A stretch of 5,315 nucleotides of DNA from Candidatus Iainarchaeum sp. (GTDB taxonomy: Archaea; Iainarchaeota; Iainarchaeia; Iainarchaeales; JAAZKV01), in the NCBI GenBank assembly GCA_018651445.1, contig JABIDZ010000066.1, forward strand, positions 1 through 5,315, given 5' to 3'. This document shows positions 1-4,449 of this stretch, one piece after another. Position 1 is the first letter of the stretch; each line of letters starts with the position of its first letter. The position numbers and the translations under genes were made by a program. The notes beneath the pieces are model-generated. The model saw only the letters and a list, made by a program, of their open reading frames with translations, made no database searches and was not told where the DNA came from.

Positions 1-323
1 ATTTCTTGCAAAAATTCTGTTTGTGTGTCAACAAAAATAACTTTGTCTACTTGTTGTATCAAGGAAATAGCTAAGATCTTTTTTGCGGTGTGTCCCCATT
101 CAGTAATCTCATTACAAGGTTTTCTTTTCTGCCCAATCTTTCGTTTTAATTCACCAAGTAAAGAACTAAAATGCATTACTTCGCCCATCGCAGCACTAGT
201 CTTGTTCATGAAGTCTTTGTCAATTATTTGCAATAGAGTAATTTTGTCTACACTCTTAGTTATTGCTTCAACGTATTCGTCTGAATCTTCGCGTCCGCTC
301 AATAATGGTGCTAAAACATGCAT
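1..323 (-). CDS. Universal stress protein-like protein, N-terminal part (cut by window edge)
   Basis: An open frame of 107 codons starts at ATG 323-321 (MHVLAPLLSG...) and runs off the left edge without a stop. The beginning resembles the UspA-type alpha/beta nucleotide-binding fold. A first beta strand HVLAPLLSG (residues 2-10) is followed by a helix with the REDSDEYVEAI pattern. A second strand, KITLLQIID (27-35), recalls the LTLLHVVD strand of UspA. A basic helix (about 52-70) follows, and a third strand KVIFVDTQ (94-101) ends in Asp. The part that would hold the G-x2-G-x9-G(S/T) ATP loop is missing, so ATP binding cannot be judged. UspA-family proteins are cytoplasmic; some bind ATP or AMP and act as stress or signalling modulators. 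The gene is divergent from the operon at 425. Coding is well supported; the family call is moderate, and another HUP-type alpha/beta protein is possible. Confidence 0.72.
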   Translation of the reverse strand, partial: MHVLAPLLSGREDSDEYVEAITKSVDKITLLQIIDKDFMNKTSAAMGEVMHFSSLLGELKRKIGQKRKPCNEITEWGHTAKKILAISLIQQVDKVIFVDTQTEFLQE

Positions 324-352
324 TTTATCATTAATATTATGCTACTTAAGTA

Positions 353-360
353 ATTTAAAG
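353..360 (-). promoter_or_regulatory. Candidate TATA box for the USP-like gene
   Basis: The minus strand reads CTTTAAAT here, close to the archaeal box A consensus TTTAWATA, about 33 bases upstream of the ATG at 323. That would give a leader of only a few bases. A perfect 10-bp palindrome, TACTTAAGTA, lies beside it at 343-352, centred about 25 bases before the start. It could instead be part of the promoter or an operator. Confidence 0.45.
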
Positions 361-396
361 ACTGTTTTTTCGTGTCCGCGCCAATTTTAGCAACCA

Positions 397-404
397 TTAA
401 ATAT
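397..404 (+). promoter_or_regulatory. Candidate TATA box for the HTH/PIN/GNAT operon
   Basis: TTAAATAT is centred about 24.5 bases before the ATG at 425. In archaea transcription starts about 25 bases after the TATA centre, so the mRNA would begin at or next to the A of the start codon (leaderless). No Shine-Dalgarno is visible before 425, which fits. The purine-rich BRE expected just upstream is weak. Confidence 0.55.
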
Positions 405-424
405 TCCTTATACCTCTTATTAGC

Positions 425-985
425 ATGTTTAAGCCGATGTCTTTTGATCTAGAAGAAACCGCAAGGCTCTTTGGGCAAAAAAGAGTTTTGGAACTTCGTG
501 GATTAAGTAATCGTTTGATTCGAGAAGCGGCAATAGAAAATAATTTTGGTAAAGCAGAGCTAGGCGTAATAGCATATGCGTTACATAAAATGGAGACAAA
601 ACAGCATTTCTTAAACAACCAAAAATGGCAACAAGTAAAAAATAGTATTGCTACAAATCTAAATTCAGCGTTATTTGCTGCAAGAAATAATGATTCTAAA
701 CAATTGATTGAAAAGCTAAAAGACATTATTCGAAGTATTCAAAGAATTGATGCAGAGCTAGGTAATTACGCGCAAGGCATTTATGAAAAAGCTAAAACAA
801 AACAAGCGTCATTAGTATACTCGTACGGTTTGAGTCTTGCGCAATCTGCAGAATTAACGGGTGCAGATAAAAAAGAATTACAAAGCTATATTGGTTTTAC
901 CAAAATGATTGATGAGGAAGAAGAACAAAAATCGATTATAGAACGCGTAGATGAACTAAGAAAGCTAGTAGAGGGGCGAGCATGA
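425..985 (+). CDS. Helical protein with C-terminal HTH-like motif, putative partner/antitoxin of the PIN protein
   Basis: This is a 186-residue, Lys/Glu-rich, almost entirely helical soluble protein with no signal peptide or membrane segment. A long helical region (about 1-125) precedes a motif at residues 135-159. It begins GLSLAQSAELTG, continues with an Asp-Lys-Lys-Glu-Leu turn and ends YIGFT. This resembles the SLG-x-AAEL-x-G helix-turn-helix of UPF0175 antitoxins and related archaeal proteins that pair with PIN genes. The tail (162-186) is an acidic charged helix. The stop codon abuts the PIN start directly, which argues for co-expression and probably physical partnership. Seen: the motif, helicity and gene order. 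Known: UPF0175 proteins are antitoxins of DUF3368 PIN-type toxins. Inferred: an antitoxin, DNA-binding or adaptor role. It is about twice the usual antitoxin size, so a housekeeping RNA-processing pair is an alternative. ATG 425 is preferred because of the TATA spacing; ATG 437 is also possible. Confidence 0.82.
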   Translation: MFKPMSFDLEETARLFGQKRVLELRGLSNRLIREAAIENNFGKAELGVIAYALHKMETKQHFLNNQKWQQVKNSIATNLNSALFAARNNDSKQLIEKLKDIIRSIQRIDAELGNYAQGIYEKAKTKQASLVYSYGLSLAQSAELTGADKKELQSYIGFTKMIDEEEEQKSIIERVDELRKLVEGRA

Positions 986-1660
986 ATGAATGTAGTAATT
1001 GATTCAGGAACAATGATTACTTTTTCTTCAACTTGTTTGATGAATGTTTTTATTCGTTTTGCGCAAGAAAATAGGTTACAATTAATTGTTTCACACGATG
1101 TTAGCGAAGAAAGCGTTTGGAAGCCACTCTCAAACAAAAGATTTGCACTAAATGCGGCTAGAATAAAGCATTTGTTTAATGAAAGTATTGTTCGAGTGAT
1201 TTCTTCTACACATGAAGTTGTACAACTTGAAAAACAAATTCTTGATTTAGCAAATAATTGTTTTTTTTCAAAAGGAAAACCAATTCAAATATTACAAAGA
1301 GGAGAAGCCGAAGCACTGGCTCTAGCAAAAATTCATAAAGCACGCGCATTGTTTGTTGATGAGCGAACGGTTCGCTCACTAATCGAAAATCCTTCTAGAT
1401 TAAAACAGGTTCTTGAAAAAAGACAACATAAAACGGTTAAAGCCGATGAAAAGTGTATTGCGGACTTTAGAAAAATGTTTTCTAATCTAAAAATCTTTAG
1501 AAGTGTTGATATAATCGCATTAGCTTTTGAACAAGATCTATTTAATGGAGAACTTGATAAAGGACAATTAGAACTTGAAGCTGCGTTGTATGCGACAAAG
1601 TTTGCGGGTTGTGCTGTGTCAGAAAAAGAAATCCAAGATTATTTAAAACACTTAACATAG
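986..1660 (+). CDS. PIN-domain protein, putative ribonuclease (DUF3368/VapC-like with C-terminal extension)
   Basis: This 224-residue protein has a recognisable PIN fold. The first strand VVIDSGTMI carries Asp6. SEESVW places Glu41/Glu42 at the second acidic position. RGEAEALALA (105-114) carries Glu107 and Glu109, and ARALFVDERTVRSL (119-132) carries Asp125 in the usual strand before the Arg-containing helix. These are the acidic residues that hold Mg2+/Mn2+ for RNA cleavage in PIN nucleases. The protein is longer than DUF3368/VapC toxins (about 130-165 residues). The extra C-terminal part (about 135-224) includes the QHKTVKAD and FRSVDIIALAFEQDLF segments and a final helix. It starts immediately after the upstream stop (TGA-ATG). 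A G-rich GAGGGG at 971-976 may aid initiation, together with translational coupling. The neighbourhood suggests a toxin-antitoxin-like or RNA-processing pair; the targets are unknown. The PIN assignment is strong, the toxin role only plausible. Confidence 0.85.
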   Translation: MNVVIDSGTMITFSSTCLMNVFIRFAQENRLQLIVSHDVSEESVWKPLSNKRFALNAARIKHLFNESIVRVISSTHEVVQLEKQILDLANNCFFSKGKPIQILQRGEAEALALAKIHKARALFVDERTVRSLIENPSRLKQVLEKRQHKTVKADEKCIADFRKMFSNLKIFRSVDIIALAFEQDLFNGELDKGQLELEAALYATKFAGCAVSEKEIQDYLKHLT

Positions 1661-1664
1661 GTGA
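1660..1664 (+). promoter_or_regulatory. Shine-Dalgarno GGTGA for the GNAT gene
   Basis: GGTGA, the typical archaeal Shine-Dalgarno, begins on the last base of the PIN stop codon and lies 4 bases before ATG 1669. It decides the start of the acetyltransferase against the upstream in-frame ATG at 1609, which lies inside the PIN gene. It also contrasts with the SD-less, apparently leaderless first genes in the window. Confidence 0.7.
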
Positions 1665-1668
1665 AAAG

Positions 1669-2127
1669 ATGCATTTTCCCGAACCACAAATCACCAAAGT
1701 ATCTATTAAAGACGCAGAAACTCTAAACGATATAATCGAAGAAGAATTTCCTTACACGTCTTTTTCTGTTGAAGATATTAAAAAGAAATTAAAAAACAAA
1801 AACTTCTTTTTGATTAAACATCATCAAAAAAATATTTTAACTGGGTTTGCAGAAGCCGAGTTTTTTCCAAAAAAAGAAGAAGTGCGTTTGAATGCAATTT
1901 TTGTTGAAGAAGCTTGGAGAGGACAAAGAATAGCAACGCATCTATTAAAGCGAATAATTCATGACGCGAAGCGAAGAAAAGGAATTTACAAACTCTTTCT
2001 ATTAGTAAAAGAATCTAACCGCGGAGCAAAGCATTTGTATAAGAAACTGGGCTTCGAATTCGAAAAAATCCATGACAAAGAACTAGATGAGTCTATTGTA
2101 GAAGTTTGGTCAATGGGAATCGTTTAA
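1669..2127 (+). CDS. GNAT-family N-acetyltransferase (RimI-like)
   Basis: This is a 152-residue single GNAT domain that would transfer acetyl from acetyl-CoA to an amine, either a protein N-terminus or a small molecule. Strand LNAIFVEEAW (74-83) leads to the acetyl-CoA motif RGQRIATHLL (84-93) and a long basic helix. Then come the LFLLVKESNRGAKHLYKKLGF segments (109-129), where Asn117 and Tyr124 sit at the usual positions; the Tyr is often the general acid. This resembles RimI (VRESNTAAIxLYEKLGF). Motif A deviates from R/Q-x-x-G-x-G/A: Arg87 replaces the first Gly, and Ala89 is the allowed alternative to the last Gly. The preceding YTSFSVEDI is typical of the N-terminal substrate-side helix. 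It is the third gene of the operon, 8 bases after the PIN stop, with its own GGTGA. Family certain; substrate unknown. Confidence 0.92.
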   Translation: MHFPEPQITKVSIKDAETLNDIIEEEFPYTSFSVEDIKKKLKNKNFFLIKHHQKNILTGFAEAEFFPKKEEVRLNAIFVEEAWRGQRIATHLLKRIIHDAKRRKGIYKLFLLVKESNRGAKHLYKKLGFEFEKIHDKELDESIVEVWSMGIV

Positions 2128-2155
2128 TTGTTTTAGGAACTTTTAAAAACAATTA
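2125..2155 (+). terminator. Inverted repeat at the end of the operon, possible terminator
   Basis: TAATTGTTTT (2125-2134) and AAAACAATTA (2146-2155) are perfect 10-bp complements around an 11-base loop, and the left arm overlaps the stop codon of the acetyltransferase. It is followed by a short T-rich stretch (2165-2168). Archaeal intrinsic termination depends mainly on oligo-T and less on hairpins, so the role is uncertain. An RNA stability element is an alternative. Confidence 0.45.
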
Positions 2156-2176
2156 GATTAGCAATTTTATTAGTTT

Positions 2177-2279
2177 GGGCTGCCAGAGGTGCCCGATTTA
2201 GTGCATTGTGAATTCGACCAGAATTTGCAAAAGGAAAAATCAAAGATTTTTCTGCAGGTTTTTGTTTGAAAAACAAAAA
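2177..2279 (+). other. Chain of four stem-loops before the tRNA; candidate structured RNA
   Basis: No gene fits 2128-2284, but four inverted repeats follow one another. (1) 2177-2194: GGGC/GCCC plus GCC/GGT with a bulged T and an AGA loop; 14 of 18 bases are G or C, unusual here. (2) 2206-2230: TTGTGAATTC / GAATTTGCAA, 10 bp with two G-U pairs and loop GACCA. (3) 2233-2253: GGAAAAATC / GATTTTTCT with loop AAA. (4) 2259-2279: TTTTTGTTT / AAACAAAAA with loop GAA. A TATA-like TTTTAAAAA (2141-2149) would place a transcription start near 2170. No C/D box pair, 5S, SRP or RNase P signature was recognised. It may be a small RNA, a leader of the tRNA transcript, or a set of unrelated AT-rich repeats. 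Confidence 0.35.
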
Positions 2280-2284
2280 AGTGT

Positions 2285-2355
2285 GGGGCCATGGTCTAGT
2301 GGTATGATCGGTGCTTTGGGAGCATCAGACGGGAGTTCAATTCTCCCTGGCCCCA
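2285..2355 (+). tRNA. tRNA-Pro (anticodon TGG)
   Basis: A full cloverleaf can be folded by hand. The acceptor stem GGGGCCA/TGGCCCC is a perfect 7 bp (2285-2291 with 2348-2354). The D arm is GTCT...TGAT with G19-type GG in the loop; it is weak, with one G-U and one T-T. The anticodon stem GGTGC/GCATC (2310-2314, 2322-2326) holds loop TTTGGGA. The variable loop is 4 bases. T stem GGGAG/CTCCC (2331-2335, 2343-2347) holds loop TTCAATT. The anticodon TGG is at 2317-2319 and reads proline codons; G37 follows it, as expected for Trm5 methylation. The discriminator is A2355, and CCA is not encoded, so it must be added. No intron is seen. No convincing TATA box lies at the usual distance upstream, so it may be transcribed from further up (see the hairpin chain). 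Confidence 0.95.
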
Positions 2356-2356
2356 T

Positions 2357-2797
2357 TTAATTCTTCTTTTTGTCATCTTTTTTATTGTCAGAAATTCTTT
2401 TTTCACTCATTATTATACTATAAACTAAGTATATCCCGAATAAGATCCATCTTGAAAATTCATCAATTGAACCAAAGATTATAAGCAAAAAAGTTACTTT
2501 CACCGAACTAGTCGTCCACTCGTGTTTAGTGAGGTTTAAATATTTTTTACTAAAAATTAAATAAATTGAAACAACTACAATTCCAACAACTAGCGAATTA
2601 ACTCCAAACAAATTCAAAAAGAATCCGATTAAAACGGGCGGTAATAATAATTCCAAAGTTTTTTCATGCGGTTTATCGAATTGTCCGCGTACTCCAAAAA
2701 AAGTAAATACATATAAAAAAGCAAATAATGACGCGAACCCAAGTAATCCTCCTGAAAATAAATCAAATTTAGTGAAATAAATAAATACGGGATTCAT
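2357..2797 (-). CDS. Small membrane protein, family not recognised
   Basis: This 146-residue protein has four to five hydrophobic segments: about 13-35 (SGGLLGFASLFAFLYVF), 50-65 (LLLPPVLIGFF), 68-83 (SLVVGIVVVSIYLIF), 98-110 (SVKVTFLLIIFGS) and 116-130 (RWILFGIYLVYSII). The first loop, GVRGQFDKPHEKT (35-47), is charged. The C-terminal tail (133-146) is Lys/Asp-rich and probably cytoplasmic by the positive-inside rule. No catalytic motif or known transporter signature was seen, so no function is assigned. The ATG at 2797 is supported by a TATA element centred 26-27 bases upstream, giving a leaderless mRNA. It is divergent from the KaiC-like gene, sharing its promoter region. Its stop codon lies one base from the 3' end of the convergent tRNA-Pro. 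Confidence 0.82.
   Translation of the reverse strand: MNPVFIYFTKFDLFSGGLLGFASLFAFLYVFTFFGVRGQFDKPHEKTLELLLPPVLIGFFLNLFGVNSLVVGIVVVSIYLIFSKKYLNLTKHEWTTSSVKVTFLLIIFGSIDEFSRWILFGIYLVYSIIMSEKRISDNKKDDKKKN
2367..2383 (+). terminator. Oligo-T tracts, likely tRNA terminator
   Basis: T5 at 2367-2371 and T6 at 2378-2383 lie 12-28 bases after the tRNA in a T/C-rich stretch. Oligo-T on the non-template strand is the intrinsic termination signal of archaeal RNA polymerase. The same bases, read on the minus strand, are the Lys codons of the membrane protein's tail. Confidence 0.5.
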
Positions 2798-2817
2798 AAA
2801 TTATATACTTTAGAGTT

Positions 2818-2829
2818 GTATTTAAATAC
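2818..2829. promoter_or_regulatory. Palindromic TATA element shared by two divergent genes
   Basis: GTATTTAAATAC is a perfect 12-bp palindrome that contains TTTAAATA on both strands. Its centre (2823.5) is 26.5 bases from the ATG of the minus-strand membrane gene (2797) and 36.5 bases from ATG 2860 of the KaiC-like gene. A single TBP site could therefore fire in either direction. A weaker second box for the plus strand, TTTAACGT (2831-2838), is 25-26 bases before ATG 2860. Confidence 0.55.
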
Positions 2830-2859
2830 TTTTAACGTATTATTTTGTTGGCGATAACG

Positions 2860-3774
2860 ATGGATGAACAAGTATTTGAACCGGAAAATGACTCTTCGAT
2901 TGAAATCACTGAAAAAGAAGTAGTAAAAGAAGAAGTTATGCCAAAAAGAGCGATTGAGACTCCCCTGAATGACGCAACGCCTGCAAAAGAAGTCGCAAAA
3001 GAAGTCGCAAAAGAAGCCGTAGTTGAAACGCCTATAGCTAAACAGTCAAATGAAAGTTCTATTCAAACACGAACAGAAAAATCACGGGTTGCAACCGGGA
3101 TAAAGGGTTTTGATAATTTAATCGAAGGTGGGTTTGAAAAAGATTCTACTGTGTTATTAGTTGGTTCAGCAGGAACCGGAAAAACATTGTTTAGTATGCA
3201 ATTTCTTTATGAGGGTGCAACAAAGTTTGATGAAAAATGTGTTTTCATTTCGTTTGAAGAAGAGAAGAGCTCGCTATACAAACACGCATTGCAATTTGGT
3301 TGGGACTTTGAAAAACTAGAACGAGAAAACAAATTCAAATTGCTTTTCTTTAAACCACATCAAGTAACAAAGATTCTTGAAGAAGGCGGGGGACAAATAA
3401 GAGAAGCATTAATGGAAATAGGGGCAAAAAGAGTTGTTGTTGATTCTATCACGTCATACGCATTACTTTTCACTGACGAGTACAAGAGACGAGAAAAAGT
3501 ACTAGAATTTTTTAATCTTTTAGAAAAATGGGGCGTAACCTCAATAGTAATCGCAGAAAATTCTCCACAAGTAATCGAAAAAGAAGAGGGTAGTCTAGGT
3601 TTTATTAGTGACGCAGTGATTTCAATGTATTACCAGCATGATGAAGAAAAAGGTATTCGAATCCATTCGCTAGAAATATTAAAAATGCGCGGAACAAGGC
3701 ACACTAATAAATTATGTGCTTTTAATTTCGAAGAAGAGGGGATAGTAGTTTATCCCGACGTAGAAGTATTTTGA
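2860..3774 (+). CDS. KaiC/RadA-superfamily ATPase, single domain with charged N-terminal tail
   Basis: This 304-residue protein is cytoplasmic, with no membrane segment. Residues 1-70 form a Glu/Lys/Pro-rich, probably disordered tail with (AKEV)2-AKEA repeats at 42-53. The KaiC domain begins near VATGIKGFDNLIEGGF. It has Walker A GSAGTGKT (102-109), the catalytic pair of glutamates in SFEEE (Glu133/Glu134), Walker B RVVVDS with Asp195, and the KMRGTRH segment (275-281), which is typical of the family and contributes to the neighbouring subunit's site. All ATPase residues seem intact, so a hexameric ATP-binding or hydrolysing switch is expected. Archaeal relatives include ArlH and many signalling KaiC-like proteins. 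Circadian function is not implied. ATG 2860 was chosen, with a weak SD-like GGCGA at 2850-2854. TTG 2845 or 2848 is in frame; a start at 2848 would sit 25 bases from the palindromic TATA centre. It converges with a degenerate paralogue 24 bases away. Confidence 0.93.
   Translation: MDEQVFEPENDSSIEITEKEVVKEEVMPKRAIETPLNDATPAKEVAKEVAKEAVVETPIAKQSNESSIQTRTEKSRVATGIKGFDNLIEGGFEKDSTVLLVGSAGTGKTLFSMQFLYEGATKFDEKCVFISFEEEKSSLYKHALQFGWDFEKLERENKFKLLFFKPHQVTKILEEGGGQIREALMEIGAKRVVVDSITSYALLFTDEYKRREKVLEFFNLLEKWGVTSIVIAENSPQVIEKEEGSLGFISDAVISMYYQHDEEKGIRIHSLEILKMRGTRHTNKLCAFNFEEEGIVVYPDVEVF
2983..3018 (+). repeat. Three tandem copies of a 12-base unit inside the KaiC-like gene
   Basis: GCAAAAGAAGTC occurs twice and is followed by GCAAAAGAAGCC, with only one base difference. 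The units are in frame and encode AKEV-AKEV-AKEA in the charged tail. Near-identity at the DNA level points to recent slippage-type duplication in a part of the protein free to vary in length. Confidence 0.85.
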
Positions 3775-3798
3775 TTCAAGTGTAAATACACCTAAAAA

Positions 3799-4350
3799 CT
3801 ATTTTACGTGAATGCTAGAAATATAAATATCCGAGAAATCATATGTTTTATCACAAAACTGTTTTGCATTTTCAACAGTGTCTTCGTCAATAGAATCTTT
3901 TGTTGCAAAGTACAAGCAAGTATTTCCTTCTAAACTAATTTTGTTGTTAAAAAGATAAATGAATTTTCCAAGATCTTTTTTAGAATTATAAATTGACATT
4001 ACACTCAAAGAATCAAACACAACTATTTTTTCTTTTTTATCCGAAGCTTTTTCAATAGCCATTTGTACATTAGTCAAATTAGTTTTATTTCCAATATAAA
4101 CTATATTGTCAGTATCTCTTTGTTCTTCAGAAAAACCGTCTATTACAATTAAGTTGTGTTCTCCAAATTTTCGGATAATTTCTTCTCCACTCATTGTAAA
4201 CGAAACGAAAATAACTTGTTTGTCTTTTTTTACGATGTCATCGAGAACAAAATCTATTGCAGTTCGAAACTGTTTTTGATTTAACAATACGATAGACACG
4301 TTTTGTTCTAAATTAACTAAAACTTCTTTTAGATAAGACACACTTTGCAT
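3799..4350 (-). CDS. KaiC-like protein lacking the P-loop (probable pseudo-ATPase)
   Basis: This 183-residue soluble protein follows the RecA/KaiC strand order without its active site. First strand VSIVLLNQ (18-25) leads straight into QFRTAIDFVL, where KaiC proteins have Gly-rich Walker A; no GxxGxGKT is present. Strand KQVIFVSFTMS (44-54) matches KCVFISFEEE of the neighbouring ATPase, with Thr52-Met53 in place of the catalytic glutamates. EKIVVFDSLS (107-116) keeps the Walker B shape and Asp113. TCLYFATKD (144-152) fits the sensor strand. The protein ends in an acidic/aromatic stretch. It resembles the short P-loop-less RAD55/KaiC-like proteins seen in many archaea. Inferred role: partner or regulator of an active KaiC-like ATPase, possibly the one encoded next to it. 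ATG 4350 is supported by a TATA-like box 25 bases upstream. A T5 run directly follows its stop codon (minus strand, 3794-3798). Coding is firm, homology good, function unknown. Confidence 0.85.
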   Translation of the reverse strand: MQSVSYLKEVLVNLEQNVSIVLLNQKQFRTAIDFVLDDIVKKDKQVIFVSFTMSGEEIIRKFGEHNLIVIDGFSEEQRDTDNIVYIGNKTNLTNVQMAIEKASDKKEKIVVFDSLSVMSIYNSKKDLGKFIYLFNNKISLEGNTCLYFATKDSIDEDTVENAKQFCDKTYDFSDIYISSIHVK

Positions 4351-4355
4351 GCAAA
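4344..4355. repeat. 12-bp palindrome over the start codon of the pseudo-ATPase gene
   Basis: TTTGCATGCAAA is a perfect palindrome containing the start codon at 4348-4350. For a leaderless message it would lie at the transcription start and could act as an operator. Chance is possible in a region of this composition. Confidence 0.4.
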
Positions 4356-4371
4356 TAGAATTACTTTAGAG

Positions 4372-4378
4372 AATAAAA
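4372..4378 (-). promoter_or_regulatory. Candidate TATA box for the pseudo-ATPase gene
   Basis: The minus strand reads ACTTTTATTC across 4371-4380, with the T/A core at 4372-4378 centred 25 bases before ATG 4350. This matches the leaderless spacing of the other first genes here. The match to TTTAWATA is imperfect. Confidence 0.45.
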
Positions 4379-4420
4379 GTTTTTGTATGTGTTTAAATGC
4401 GACAAGATGTGAATGAAAAG

Positions 4421-4428
4421 AATAAATA
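4421..4428 (+). promoter_or_regulatory. Candidate TATA box with BRE for the surface-protein gene
   Basis: AATAAATA is preceded by purine-rich AAAAG, as expected of BRE plus box A, and is centred 25.5 bases before ATG 4450. No Shine-Dalgarno is seen, so the message is probably leaderless. Another TATA-like TTTAAATG at 4392-4399 is too far upstream for this start. Confidence 0.55.
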
Positions 4429-4449
4429 CTGTTTTTGCGTAGTAATATT

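Noticed and set aside
25..390. Open frame of 121 codons on the plus strand
   Set aside because: It lies antisense to the USP-like gene, whose minus-strand frame gives a sensible alpha/beta protein. The plus-strand translation is Cys/Ser/Leu-rich with no recognisable domain, and it crosses the promoter region.
397..726. Open frame of 109 codons on the minus strand
   Set aside because: Antisense shadow of the helical HTH-like gene. It has a Phe/Cys/Ser-rich composition and no motif or promoter.
982..984. ATG overlapping the stop of the HTH-like gene (ATGA) as the PIN start
   Set aside because: It is in a different frame from the PIN protein; only ATG 986 opens the VVIDSG frame.
886..1137. Open frame of 83 codons on the minus strand
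   Set aside because: Antisense across the junction of the HTH-like and PIN genes. Its Ser runs are mirror images of Glu-rich coding on the plus strand.
1609..1668. 20-residue N-terminal extension of the acetyltransferase from ATG 1609
   Set aside because: It lies inside the PIN gene in another frame, is Cys/Arg-rich and unlike GNAT N-termini. ATG 1669 has a GGTGA just upstream.
2128..2284. Box C/D or H/ACA guide RNA, or a second tRNA, in the gap before tRNA-Pro
   Set aside because: No RTGATGA plus CTGA boxes and no convincing ACA tail at the right distance. The TTCGA inside 2213-2217 does not sit in a tRNA T arm. Only a generic structured-RNA candidate is kept.
3780..3791. Inverted repeat GTGTA-AA-TACAC between the two convergent KaiC-like genes as a terminator
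   Set aside because: Only 5-bp arms with a 2-base gap, too small to fold as a hairpin. Not followed by a clear oligo-T on the plus strand.
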